DNA of 45,527 bases. Source: Streptomyces sp. MBT65. Its GTDB lineage: Bacteria; Actinomycetota; Actinomycetes; Streptomycetales; Streptomycetaceae. The position numbers and the translations under genes were made by a program. The DNA is taken from contig NZ_JAENRY010000029.1 in assembly GCF_016612545.1 (NCBI RefSeq), positions 1 to 45,527 of the forward strand, in the 5' to 3' direction. How positions within the stretch are numbered: position 1 is the first letter of the stretch; each line of letters starts with the position of its first letter. Under the pieces are notes generated by a model. It ran no database searches and was not told the origin of the DNA. It was given only the letters and a program-made list of their open reading frames with translations. Below are positions 1-7,338 of the stretch, one piece after another.

Positions 1-276
1 GACGTCACCGCCGAGAGCTGCGGTCAGCGCGACCAGCAGGGCGGGGGCGCCCGGGGCGGCGGCCACGCGGGGGAGGCCGGCGGGCAGGCCCCGGCGTTCG
101 AAGTAGCCGCTCGCGGCGTCGAGCAGGGCGGGGGCGCCACCGACGGGCTGTTCCTCGGTGCGGGACGCGGCGGCGGCGAGCACGGCGGCCAGTTCGGGCA
201 GCACGGGCAGTCCGTCGTCGGGGAACACCGGCCCGTAGCGCACGGGCCCTTGGCCCACCGCGTCCGCCTGCCGCAT
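1..276 (-). CDS. Aminotransferase class I/II-like protein, N-terminal part (cut by window edge)
   Basis: This is the first 92 codons of a leftward gene that runs off position 1 in frame. It starts at ATG 276. The translation begins MRQADAVGQGPVRYGP and continues with a helical Ala/Leu-rich stretch and the phrase GYFERRGLP. This resembles the N-terminal arm of actinobacterial PLP-dependent class I/II aminotransferases, where the substrate-loop tyrosine and the segment before the large PLP domain lie. The PLP lysine and cofactor motifs would be beyond the window, so the family call rests on N-terminal resemblance only. Codon third positions are almost all G or C, as expected for a real Streptomyces gene. 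It is the last visible member of a leftward series beginning with the ABC-F gene, but no operon link is evident. Confidence 0.6.
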   Translation of the reverse strand, partial: MRQADAVGQGPVRYGPVFPDDGLPVLPELAAVLAAAASRTEEQPVGGAPALLDAASGYFERRGLPAGLPRVAAAPGAPALLVALTAALGGDV

Positions 277-329
277 GGTGCCTCCGCGCAGTCCCTGGTG
301 CAGTGCCGTGCCGTGTCCCGATCGCGCGC

Positions 330-779
330 TCAGCGTCCCGGCGTCCGCCTGCGCAGCCGGTACACGGCGCCTCCGAAGGCGCCCGCGATCAGTACACCAC
401 CGGCGACCAGAGCCGGAACGGAGTCGGTGAAGGTACCGCCCTCCCCGGCCCGCACCCCGCGCTGGATCACGGCGACATCGTCACAGGACTCCCCCCGGGG
501 CTCCGGGCACGGCGGCTGCCCGCCCGCGTCCCCGCGCTGCACGCTGAAGGTCGCGCTCCACGGCCTGCCCTGTCCCCCGGGCGGCGCCGGACAGGTCCCG
601 TCGACGGTCCACGCGGGGTCCCGCCCGCTCCCGTCCCCGTCGGAGACCCGCGCGGTCCCCCGATAGGCGACTCCGGCGGCACGGTCGTCGGTGCCGGGCA
701 GGCCCCCACCGAACGGCAGCCGACGCGCACCCTCTAGGCGGCGTCCTCCAGAACCTCTTCCCGGATCCGCCGGCAGCAC
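330..779 (-). CDS. Putative C-terminally anchored membrane protein; start uncertain, possibly truncated
   Basis: The reading frame has strong G/C third-position bias from about position 735 down to its stop at 330. It encodes an acidic, proline- and cysteine-containing region followed near the C terminus by a hydrophobic helix (residues around PALVAGGVLIAGAFGGAVY) and a basic tail RLRRRTPGR, the layout of a single-span protein with its bulk outside the cytoplasm. No matching N-terminal signal peptide is visible: the first available start, GTG at 779, lies inside the 3' end of the sigma factor gene and yields a basic leader without a hydrophobic core. Either translation is coupled to the sigma gene, or this is the remnant of a longer secreted anchored protein whose front was lost. 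I do not recognise a family. The frame is fairly secure, the start is not. Confidence 0.5.
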   Translation of the reverse strand: MLPADPGRGSGGRRLEGARRLPFGGGLPGTDDRAAGVAYRGTARVSDGDGSGRDPAWTVDGTCPAPPGGQGRPWSATFSVQRGDAGGQPPCPEPRGESCDDVAVIQRGVRAGEGGTFTDSVPALVAGGVLIAGAFGGAVYRLRRRTPGR

Positions 780-1549
780 CGGCTGATCAACCGGGACACA
801 TGCATCTGCGAGACCCCGAACCGCTCGGCGATCCGACTCTGCGTCATGTCCCCGAAGAACCGCAGATACAGAATCTCCCGCTCCCGCTGAGGCAGCGCGG
901 CCAGCCGAGGCTTCACGGCCTCCCGATCGACCACGACGTCCAACGCCGGATCAGCGGAGCCGAGTACGTCCCCCAGCGCCCAGCCGTCCGCACCGCCGGA
1001 GGCCTCCGCGTCCAGCGACAGCGCGCTGAAGCTCTCCAGCGCCTCGAGCCCCACCCGCACCTCCTCCTCGGACAGCGCCGCCCGCGCGGCGAGCTCCGCC
1101 ACGGTGGGCCGCCGCCCCGGCACCGTCTGGGCCAGCTCCTGTCCGGCCACCCGCACCCGGTTGCGCAGATCCTGTACCCGTCGAGGGACGTGCACCGTCC
1201 ACATGTGGTCCCGGAAGTGCCGTTTGATCTCGCCGGTGATCGTCGGCACGGCATAGCTCTCGAACGCGTGGCCCCGCTCGGGGTCGTACCGGTCGACGGC
1301 CTTGACCAGCCCGAGGGCGGCGACCTGCCGCAGGTCCTCGGTGCTCTCGCCCCGGTTGCGGAACCGCCCGGCGAGCCGGTCGGCCATGGGCAGCCAGGCC
1401 TCGACGATGCGTTCGCGGACGAGGTCGCGCCGTGGGCCGGGCGGCAGTGCGGCCAGGGTGCGGAACGCCTCCGCGGTGTCGGGGGCGTCATGGTGGGAAT
1501 GGCGTTTCGTGCTGGTGCTGGTGTTCGTACGAGCAGGCCGAGTGGGCAT
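734..1549 (-). CDS. SigB/SigF/SigG-type RNA polymerase sigma factor
   Basis: The 271-residue protein is an alternative sigma-70 factor of the general-stress/sporulation class, which directs core polymerase to a specific promoter set. A Ser/Thr- and Gly-free hydrophilic lead is followed by region 2 (about residues 45-125), including DLRQVAALGLVKAVDRYDP and the helix GEIKRHFRDHMW. Region 3 comes next (LAQTVPGRRPTVAEL), then region 4 with the helix-turn-helix QSRIAERFGVSQMHVSRLI near the C terminus. Length and order match the SigB/F/G family of Streptomyces. The start ATG at 1549 has an AAGGGAG Shine-Dalgarno about 12 bases upstream. The DUF6158 gene lies upstream on the same strand. In this family activity is usually controlled by an RsbW-type anti-sigma factor; none lies beside it here, although an RsbW-like ATPase fragment sits at the far end of the window. 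Confidence 0.93.
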   Translation of the reverse strand: MPTRPARTNTSTSTKRHSHHDAPDTAEAFRTLAALPPGPRRDLVRERIVEAWLPMADRLAGRFRNRGESTEDLRQVAALGLVKAVDRYDPERGHAFESYAVPTITGEIKRHFRDHMWTVHVPRRVQDLRNRVRVAGQELAQTVPGRRPTVAELAARAALSEEEVRVGLEALESFSALSLDAEASGGADGWALGDVLGSADPALDVVVDREAVKPRLAALPQREREILYLRFFGDMTQSRIAERFGVSQMHVSRLISRCCRRIREEVLEDAA

Positions 1550-1636
1550 GGTGCGTCACAACTCCCTTGAGCATGCTCCGGGTTGGACGGTCACCGTCGG
1601 TGGGAACGCGATTGCGATCCAGCGCTGCACATTCGC

Positions 1637-1661
1637 CTGCCCCCGACCTCGGGGCACAAAC
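1637..1661 (-). promoter_or_regulatory. Possible SigB-type promoter upstream of the sigma factor gene
   Basis: On the minus strand GTTT (1661-1658) is followed after 15 bases by GGGCAG (1642-1637). This resembles the GTTT-N14-16-GGGTAT pattern recalled for SigB-family promoters in Streptomyces and would fit autoregulation of the sigma gene. The -10 half differs from the usual GGGTAT at two positions, so this is tentative. Confidence 0.3.
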
Positions 1662-1670
1662 CCGCGCCGC

Positions 1671-1892
1671 TCAGTCCCGCTCGCGTGCCCCCTGCCGGGT
1701 ACGGCCGGGGGCCACGAGGCGGCGCGGGTGGCGGCGCAGGTACTCGCCCTCCAGCCGGGCCATCCGGTCGTTGTGGGCGCGCAGCGCGTCGTTCGAGCCG
1801 TACAGCAGGGTGTCGTGGCGCGTGCGGTGGATGGTCGCCAGCTCCTTCATGAGCTGGGCGTCGTCCAGGCGCGCAGGGTCGACTCCGGTCAT
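1671..1892 (-). CDS. DUF6158 family small protein
   Basis: This encodes a 73-residue hydrophilic, helix-rich protein with many Arg, His and Asp residues (MTGVDPARLDDAQLMKEL at the start, DRMARLEGEYLRRHPRR near the end). It matches the small actinobacterial DUF6158 proteins that are commonly found next to SigB/F-type sigma genes. Its function is not known. The start ATG at 1892 was chosen over upstream in-frame codons because it gives the usual family length and beginning; the upstream extension is low-complexity Arg-rich sequence. It lies 121 bp upstream of the sigma factor gene on the same strand, and the candidate sigma promoter overlaps or lies just before its stop, so the two could be transcribed separately as well as together. 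Confidence 0.75.
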   Translation of the reverse strand: MTGVDPARLDDAQLMKELATIHRTRHDTLLYGSNDALRAHNDRMARLEGEYLRRHPRRLVAPGRTRQGARERD

Positions 1893-1974
1893 GGTGTGCC
1901 CCGCTCGTCGAGTCTCACGGTCCTGAGACCACTCTACGAACATTCGGGCCCCGCGGCCTCCGCACTGCACGGAC

Positions 1975-3594
1975 CTACCGCGCGCGCTCCACCCGCCGCT
2001 CGTCCCACACCGGCTCGCTCGTCTCGCGGACCTTGCCATCGGTGCCGAAGACCAGGTACCGGTCGAAGGAGCGCGCGAACCAGCGGTCGTGCGTGACGGA
2101 GAGCACCGTCCCGTCGAACGCCTCGAGGCCTTCCTGGAGGGCTTCCGCGGACTCCAGGTCGAGGTTGTCGGTGGGCTCGTCGAGGAGGAGCGCGGTGACT
2201 CCCTGGAGTTCCAGGAGCAGGATCTGGAAGCGGGCCTGCTGCCCGCCGGAGAGCCGGTCGAAGCTCTGCTCGGCCTGCCCGGTCAGCTCGTAGCGACGCA
2301 GTCGGGACATGGCGGGGCCCTGCGCCTGCGCGTGTTCCTTCCACAGGATGTCGAGGAGGGTGCGGCCCTGGAGTTCGGGGTGGGCGTGGGTCTGCGCGAA
2401 GTGGCCGGCCACGACGCGCGCGCCGAGCTTCCACTCCCCCGTGTGCTTCACGTCGTCGCCGGCGAGGAGGCGCAGGAAGTGCGACTTGCCCGAGCCGTTC
2501 GAGCCGAGGACGGCGACGCGTTCGCCGTAGAAGACCTCCAGGTCGAAGGGTTTCATCAGGCCGGTGAGTTCAAGTCCCTTGCAGGTGACGGCTCTTACGC
2601 CGGTGCGGCCGCCCTTGATGCGCATGGTGATGTCCTGCTCGCGGGGCGGCTCGGGCGGCGGGCCCGCCTCCTCGAACTTGCGCAGACGGGTCTGGGCGGC
2701 GGCGTAGCGGGACGCCAACTCGTGGGAGATGGACGCCGCCTGACGGAGGTTCAGGACGAGCTTCTTCAACTGGGCGTGCTTCTCGTCCCAGCGGCGGCGC
2801 AACTCCTCGAAGCGGGCGAAGCGTTCGCGCCGGGCCTCGTGGTAGGTGGCGAAGCCGGCGCCGTGCACCCAGGCGTCGGCGCCGGTCGGCGAGGGCTCCA
2901 CGGAGACGATCTTCTCGGCGGCGCGGGCGAGAAGTTCACGGTCGTGGGAGACGAACAGGACCGTCTTGCGGGTCTCCTTGAGCCGCTCCTCCAGCCAGCG
3001 CTTGCCGGGCACGTCGAGGTAGTTGTCGGGCTCGTCGAGCAGCAGCACCTCCTCGCTCCCGCGCAGCAGCGCCTCCAGCACGAGCCGCTTCTGCTCACCG
3101 CCGGAGAGCGTGCTCACCTGCCGGAACTGCGCCTTGTCGTACGGCACTCCGAGCGCGGCCATGGTGCACATGTCCCACAGCGTCTCGAACTCGTAGCCGT
3201 GCACCTCGGCCCAGTCGGACAGGGCCTGCGCGTAGGCGAGTTGGGCCGCCTCGTCGTCGACGGTCATGATGCCGTGCTCGGCCCTGTCGACCTCGGCCGC
3301 GACCTCACGGATACGCGGCGGAGCGACCGACACGAGCAGGTCTCGTACGGTCGTCTCGTCGCGTACGGAGCCGACGAACTGGCGCATCACGCCCAGGCCG
3401 CCGCTCACGGTGACCGTCCCGCCGTGCGGTTTCAGCTCGCCGGAGATCAGTCGCAGCAGGGTCGTCTTGCCCGCGCCGTTGGGCCCGACCAGGGCGACCA
3501 CGGCGCCTTCGCCGACCCGGAAGGACACATCGCCGAGGAGCGGCCTCCCGTCGGGGAGGTAGTACTCGAGGTGTGCGGCTTCCAGATGTCCCAT
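1975..3594 (-). CDS. ABC-F family ATPase (tandem ATP-binding domains)
   Basis: This is a soluble ABC protein with two nucleotide-binding domains and no membrane segments, as in ABC-F factors that act on the ribosome (translation factors or antibiotic-resistance proteins). Domain 1 has Walker A GPNGAGKTT (residues 37-45), signature LSGGEQKR and Walker B LLLDEPDNYLD. Domain 2 has GSNGSGKSH, LSGGQQAR and LLLDEPTDNLD. Between them is a charged linker rich in Arg, Glu and Lys (about residues 235-310), the expected ribosome-reaching segment. Total length of 539 residues is normal. The Walker B/D-loop of domain 1 reads DEPDNYLD rather than the usual DEPTNHLD, which marks a distinct subgroup. ATG 3594 was preferred to GTG 3600; neither has a strong Shine-Dalgarno. 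Resistance or stress function cannot be decided from sequence. Confidence 0.92.
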   Translation of the reverse strand: MGHLEAAHLEYYLPDGRPLLGDVSFRVGEGAVVALVGPNGAGKTTLLRLISGELKPHGGTVTVSGGLGVMRQFVGSVRDETTVRDLLVSVAPPRIREVAAEVDRAEHGIMTVDDEAAQLAYAQALSDWAEVHGYEFETLWDMCTMAALGVPYDKAQFRQVSTLSGGEQKRLVLEALLRGSEEVLLLDEPDNYLDVPGKRWLEERLKETRKTVLFVSHDRELLARAAEKIVSVEPSPTGADAWVHGAGFATYHEARRERFARFEELRRRWDEKHAQLKKLVLNLRQAASISHELASRYAAAQTRLRKFEEAGPPPEPPREQDITMRIKGGRTGVRAVTCKGLELTGLMKPFDLEVFYGERVAVLGSNGSGKSHFLRLLAGDDVKHTGEWKLGARVVAGHFAQTHAHPELQGRTLLDILWKEHAQAQGPAMSRLRRYELTGQAEQSFDRLSGGQQARFQILLLELQGVTALLLDEPTDNLDLESAEALQEGLEAFDGTVLSVTHDRWFARSFDRYLVFGTDGKVRETSEPVWDERRVERAR

Positions 3595-3659
3595 GACCAC
3601 GCATTCTGTGGGGCGGCCTCGCGGCCGGGCAAACCCTTATTGTGCCCGCCAGGGCCTCG

Positions 3660-4331
3660 CTACGGCTTCTGGTCCTCGTCGAGGGGCTGTCCGGTCGGGC
3701 CGCCGTCGGTGTCCGGTCCGGCCGTCTCCACCAGGGCGCCCTCCCAGGACAGGGCCTTCCAGCCGTCGGCCGGGGAACCGTCCAGGATCACGATGCCCGT
3801 GTTGTCGAGGGGGCGGGCGGCGGCGAAGGTCACGTCGATGTTGTCGGCGCGGGCGCAGGTCCACATCCGGATCGCGGCGCCGTGGCTGATCACGGCGACG
3901 GTGTCGGCGCCGCTGTCCGCGGCCTCGGCGATCACGCCGTCGTAGCGGGCGAGGGCCTCGGTGCCGCTCTCGCCGCCCGGCATCCGCAGCTCCGTGTCAC
4001 CGGCGGCCCACGCGAACACGATCCGCATGTACTCGTGGCCGGGCTCGGAGTCGCCGGGCAGCATCTCCAGGTCACCGGCGGTGAGCTCGCGGATGCCGTC
4101 GCGGACGCGGACGTCGAGGCCGCGGGCGGCGGCCAGCGGGGCCGCGGTCTGCTGGGTGCGGGTCAGGGTGGAGGCGTAGAGCGCGTCGATGTCCTCGTCG
4201 GCGAGGGCCTCGGGGAGGGCGGCGGCCTGGCGGCGGCCCAGGTCGGTCAGCTCCGCGCCGGGGACGGCCGTGTCAAGGAGGTAGGCCACGTTGGCCGTCG
4301 TCTGGCCATGGCGTATGAGGAGCAGGCGCAT
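3660..4331 (-). CDS. Histidine phosphatase family protein (phosphoglycerate mutase-like)
   Basis: This 223-residue protein belongs to the histidine phosphatase superfamily, which transfers phosphate through a phospho-histidine. The catalytic motif LLIRHGQT is at residues 3-10 (the RHG histidine is nucleophilic), the second conserved region includes TLTRTQQTA, and the second catalytic histidine lies in VISHGAAI near residue 170. Substrates in this superfamily vary widely (sugar phosphates, nucleotides, phosphoproteins), and nothing here fixes one. ATG 4331 is preceded by AAAGGA seven bases upstream, a good ribosome site. The gene is divergent from the PAP2/lipid kinase-like gene; the 140-bp gap between them carries a four-unit tandem repeat that could serve as a regulatory site for either gene. 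Confidence 0.9.
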   Translation of the reverse strand: MRLLLIRHGQTTANVAYLLDTAVPGAELTDLGRRQAAALPEALADEDIDALYASTLTRTQQTAAPLAAARGLDVRVRDGIRELTAGDLEMLPGDSEPGHEYMRIVFAWAAGDTELRMPGGESGTEALARYDGVIAEAADSGADTVAVISHGAAIRMWTCARADNIDVTFAAARPLDNTGIVILDGSPADGWKALSWEGALVETAGPDTDGGPTGQPLDEDQKP

Positions 4332-4347
4332 ACGGGGGTCCTTTGGT

Positions 4348-4432
4348 GAAACGGTCCGCCGACGGTCGAATCGGGTCGTCTGCGGTCGGGACGATACGGC
4401 CGGCCGATGGTCGAAACGGTTCGCCGACGGTC
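4348..4432. repeat. Four degenerate 20-bp tandem units in a divergent promoter region
   Basis: Read on the minus strand, four units begin with GACC and end with TTC or ATC: 4432-4413 (GACCGTCGGCGAACCGTTTC), 4412-4388 (25 bp, GACCATCGGCCGGCCGTATC plus five extra bases), 4387-4368 (GACCGCAGACGACCCGATTC) and 4367-4348 (GACCGTCGGCGGACCGTTTC). Units 1 and 4 differ at one base. A 20-bp period is about two helical turns, which would suit a cooperative DNA-binding protein. The array sits between the histidine phosphatase start (4331) and the PAP2/kinase-like start (4474). No known operator is recognised. Confidence 0.7.
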
Positions 4433-4473
4433 CGCCGGGCAGCAAACGGCCATTTCAGGGTACCCGGCACCGC

Positions 4474-5991
4474 ATGAGCCCCGATGTCGACCTCACGGTC
4501 CCCCTGCCCGGCCGGCACGCCCTGCGTGACTGGCTGCACTCCCTGGACAGCCGTCTCTTCGAGGCGGCGGCCGAGCGGAACTGGCCCGCCGGCGAGCCGG
4601 TGCTGCCCCGGCTGAGCCGGAGCGCCAACCACGGTGTGCTGTGGTTCGCGACGGCCGCCGCGGTGGCCGCGAGCCGTACGCCGCGCGCCCGCCGGGCCGC
4701 CGCCCGGGGCATCGCCTCGCTGAGCCTGGCCTCCTTCGCCATCAACACGATCGGCAAGCGGACCGTGCGCCGCCACCGGCCGTCCCTGGACCCGGTCCCG
4801 CTCGTACGGCAGCTGAAGCGGCAGCCGATCACCACGTCGTTCCCGTCCGGGCACGCGGCGTCGGCGGCGGCCTTCGCGACCGGGGTGGCGCTGGAGTCGC
4901 CCGCCTGGGGTGCCGTGGTCGCGCCGGTCGCGTTCTCGGTCGCCCTGTCCCGTGTGTACACCGGTGTCCACTTCCCGAGCGACGTGCTGGCGGGCGCCGC
5001 CCTGGGCGCGTGCGCGGCGTTCGCGGTGCGCGGCATGGTGCCGACCCGGGGGAAGATCGTGCCGCCGGCCCGCGCCCGCGCGGAGGTCCCGGCGCTGGCG
5101 GACGGCGAGGGTCTGGTGATGGTGGTCAACGCGGCGTCGGGCACCTCGGACCGGGCGGCCGCGCTGACGGACCTGCTGCCCGGCGCGGAGCTCGTCGTCT
5201 GCGAACCGGCCGACATACGGACCGAGTTGGAGAAGGCGGCGGCCCGCGCCCGGGTGCTCGGGGTGTGCGGCGGCGACGGCACGGTGAACGCGGCGGCCGA
5301 GGTCGCCCTGCGCCACGGCCTGCCCCTCGCGGTCCTCCCGGGCGGCACCCTCAACCACTTCGCCTACGACCTCGGCGTGGAGGGTCCGCGCGATCTGAGC
5401 CGGGCGCTCCAGCAGGGCGACGCGGTCCGTGTGGACGTCGGCCGGTTCTCGTCCGGCGCCGGCCGGGGCATCTTCCTCAACACCCTGAGCCTGGGCGTCT
5501 ATCCGGAGCTGGTGCGCGAGCGGGAGCACTGGGCGCCCCGGATCGGCGGCTGGCCGGCCGGTGTGGTCGCGGCGCTGCGGGTGCTGCGCGCGGACCGGCA
5601 TCCGCTGGAGGCCGAACTCGGCGGCCGTGTCCGCCCGTTGTGGCTGCTGTTCGCCGGCAACGGCACCTATCACCGGATGGGTGTCGCGTCCGGCCGCCGG
5701 GTGGACCTGGCGGACGGGCGGCTCGACATCCGGATCGTGCACGGCGGCCGCAGGCCCGCGCTACGGCTGCTCGCGGCGGCCCTCGCCGGCCCGTTCACCC
5801 GTTCCCCCGCCCAGGCGGCGGCCCAGGTGCACCGACTGCGACTGAGCGGTCTGGCCCCCGGCACGCTGCTCGCCTTCGACGGCGAAGTCACGGACGTGGA
5901 GGGCGAGTTGACGCTGGAGGAGCAGCCCGAGGCGCTGACGGTGTACCGGCCCCTGACCGAGTCCCTGATCACCCGTCAGTCCACATCGTAA
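4474..5991 (+). CDS. PAP2 phosphatase - diacylglycerol/sphingosine kinase-like fusion protein
   Basis: This 505-residue protein joins two lipid enzymes. The N-terminal part (about 1-200) is a PAP2-type membrane phosphatase with the full signature: KRTVRRHRP, then PSGH, then SRVYTGVHFPSD, separated by hydrophobic helices. The C-terminal part (about 215-505) is a DAGK catalytic domain with GGDGTVN and PGGTLNHFA, as in diacylglycerol or sphingoid-base kinases. Such fusions are common in actinobacteria; they would remove and add phosphate on lipids at the inner membrane, but the true substrate is not known. ATG 4474 follows the divergent repeat region with only a weak Shine-Dalgarno (AGGG about 15 bases upstream). 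Codon use is uniform across both parts, so the fusion is not recent or chimeric. Confidence 0.9.
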   Translation: MSPDVDLTVPLPGRHALRDWLHSLDSRLFEAAAERNWPAGEPVLPRLSRSANHGVLWFATAAAVAASRTPRARRAAARGIASLSLASFAINTIGKRTVRRHRPSLDPVPLVRQLKRQPITTSFPSGHAASAAAFATGVALESPAWGAVVAPVAFSVALSRVYTGVHFPSDVLAGAALGACAAFAVRGMVPTRGKIVPPARARAEVPALADGEGLVMVVNAASGTSDRAAALTDLLPGAELVVCEPADIRTELEKAAARARVLGVCGGDGTVNAAAEVALRHGLPLAVLPGGTLNHFAYDLGVEGPRDLSRALQQGDAVRVDVGRFSSGAGRGIFLNTLSLGVYPELVREREHWAPRIGGWPAGVVAALRVLRADRHPLEAELGGRVRPLWLLFAGNGTYHRMGVASGRRVDLADGRLDIRIVHGGRRPALRLLAAALAGPFTRSPAQAAAQVHRLRLSGLAPGTLLAFDGEVTDVEGELTLEEQPEALTVYRPLTESLITRQSTS

Positions 5992-6069
5992 AACGCAGGT
6001 CTCATCATGCGACATGCGCGCGTACCGTTCCGTCTACGAGGAAGAAGACGCGAAGGGGTAGGTAGAGCC

Positions 6070-6891
6070 ATGCCGAAACCGCAGGAGACCGCCGTCTACA
6101 CACACGGGCACCACGAGTCCGTACTGCGTTCACACACCCAGCGGACCGCCGTCAACTCGGCCTCCTACCTGCTCGGTTCGCTGAAGCCGCACATGAAGAT
6201 CCTGGACATCGGCTGCGGCCCGGGCACCATCACCGCCGACCTGGCGGCGCTGGTCCCGGACGGCTCCGTCACCGGCGTCGACCGCGAGCCGGGCATCCTG
6301 GACCAGGCCCGCGCCACCGCCGAACAACGCGGCCTGACCAACGTCGACTTCGCGGTCGCCGACGTCCACGCCCTGGACTACCCGGACGACACCTTCTGCG
6401 TGGTCCATGCCCATCAGGTGCTCCAGCACGTGGGCGATCCGGTGCAGGCGCTGCGTGAGATGGTGCGGGTGACCAAGCCGGGCGGGTTCATCGCCGCCCG
6501 CGACGGGGACTACGCGGTGATGACCTGGTACCCGCAGGTGCCGGGGCTGGACGACTGGCTGGACCTGTACCGCCGGGTGGCCCGCGCCAACGGGGGCGAG
6601 CCGGATGCCGGACGCCGTCTCAAATCGTGGGCACTGCGGGCGGGGCTGAGCGACATCACGGCCACGTCGAGCACCTGGACGTTCCACACTCCGGACGAGC
6701 GGGCCTGGTGGAGCGGTCTGTGGGCGGACCGTACCGTCGCGTCCTCGTACGCGGGGGTCGCGACCGAGGGCGGCCATGCGACCCCCGAGGAGCTGCGCGC
6801 CATCGCCGACGCCTGGCGGGAGTGGGGGAAGCAGGAGGACGGCTGGTTCGCCGTGCTGCACGGCGAGATCCTGGGCCGCAAGGTCGTCTGA
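6070..6891 (+). CDS. Class I SAM-dependent methyltransferase (UbiE/Methyltransf_11 type)
   Basis: This 273-residue enzyme has the SAM-binding motif LDIGCGPGT (residues about 43-51), the acidic loop VTGVDREPG, then VADVHALDYPDD and the motif IV/V stretch HQVLQHVGDPVQALREM. This is the usual Methyltransf_11 order. The C-terminal half (FHTPDERAWWSGLWADR) matches a common actinobacterial group annotated only as methyltransferase. The acceptor is unknown. ATG 6070 was chosen over ATG 6007, since the family begins MPKPQETAVYTHGHHES and the intervening 21 codons are Arg-rich; an AGGTAG sequence lies just upstream. It follows the PAP2/kinase gene by 78 bp on the same strand and may be cotranscribed. 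Confidence 0.9.
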   Translation: MPKPQETAVYTHGHHESVLRSHTQRTAVNSASYLLGSLKPHMKILDIGCGPGTITADLAALVPDGSVTGVDREPGILDQARATAEQRGLTNVDFAVADVHALDYPDDTFCVVHAHQVLQHVGDPVQALREMVRVTKPGGFIAARDGDYAVMTWYPQVPGLDDWLDLYRRVARANGGEPDAGRRLKSWALRAGLSDITATSSTWTFHTPDERAWWSGLWADRTVASSYAGVATEGGHATPEELRAIADAWREWGKQEDGWFAVLHGEILGRKVV

Positions 6892-6956
6892 GGACGCCTG
6901 TGACGCAGCAGGGCCGGGATCGTCCGAAAGGATCACCACGGCCGGGCCGTCCCAAC

Positions 6957-6962
6957 TAGGCT
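6957..6962 (+). promoter_or_regulatory. Possible -10 box (TAGGCT) for a leaderless transcript
   Basis: TAGGCT ends seven bases before the ATG at 6970, and no purine-rich ribosome site precedes that ATG. If used, transcription would start at or next to the start codon. Leaderless mRNAs are frequent in Streptomyces. The -35 region is not convincing. Confidence 0.35.
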
Positions 6963-6969
6963 CGTCCGT

Positions 6970-7317
6970 ATGGACATTCTGGGAGCCACGCTGCGTATCT
7001 GCGTCGACGACCTGGAGACCGCCGTCCCCTTCTACGAACGCCTCACGGGCGCCCCGGCGCTCCGTTTCGAGCGCGGTGGGGTGTCGGTGGCCGCGGTCGG
7101 GTTCTTCCTGCTGATGAGCGGTCCCGAGGCGGAGTTGGAGGTGCTGCGCAAGGTCTCGGCGACGATCGCCGTCAAGGACGTCGACGAGGCGCACACGCTC
7201 CTGACCGAACTCGGCGCCCGGATCGTCGCGGGCCCGCTGGCGACACCGGTGGGGCGCAATCTGATCGCGGTGCATCCGGACGGGACGGTGTACGAGTACG
7301 TGGACCGGCGGGACTGA
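6970..7317 (+). CDS. VOC (glyoxalase/bleomycin-resistance fold) family protein
   Basis: This encodes a 115-residue single-domain VOC protein made of two beta-alpha-beta-beta-beta modules: DILGATLRICVDDLETAVPFYERL at the front and VKDVDEAHTLLTELGARIVAGP in the second half, ending AVHPDGTVYEYVDRR. VOC members include glyoxalases, dioxygenases and antibiotic-binding proteins. The metal-ligand pattern is incomplete here, so an enzymatic role is uncertain. The gene may be read from a leaderless message. Its last codons form the left arm of a terminator hairpin, with the stop codon in the loop, facing the convergent DUF5107 gene. Confidence 0.85.
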   Translation: MDILGATLRICVDDLETAVPFYERLTGAPALRFERGGVSVAAVGFFLLMSGPEAELEVLRKVSATIAVKDVDEAHTLLTELGARIVAGPLATPVGRNLIAVHPDGTVYEYVDRRD

Positions 7318-7331
7318 CCCGCCGGTCCACG
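7299..7331. terminator. Bidirectional hairpin terminator, 14-bp perfect stem, stop codon in loop
   Basis: Arms 7299-7312 (CGTGGACCGGCGGG) and 7318-7331 (CCCGCCGGTCCACG) are exact complements around the 5-base loop ACTGA, which contains the TGA stop of the VOC gene. It lies between convergent genes, so it can serve both strands. No long T-run follows, as is usual in Streptomyces. Confidence 0.8.
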
Positions 7332-7338
7332 GCCCGTC

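Noticed and set aside
2089..3945. Plus-strand open frame of 618 codons opposite the ABC-F gene
   Set aside because: Repetitive Gly/Val/Arg/Leu composition without motifs; the ABC-F motifs are all on the minus strand.
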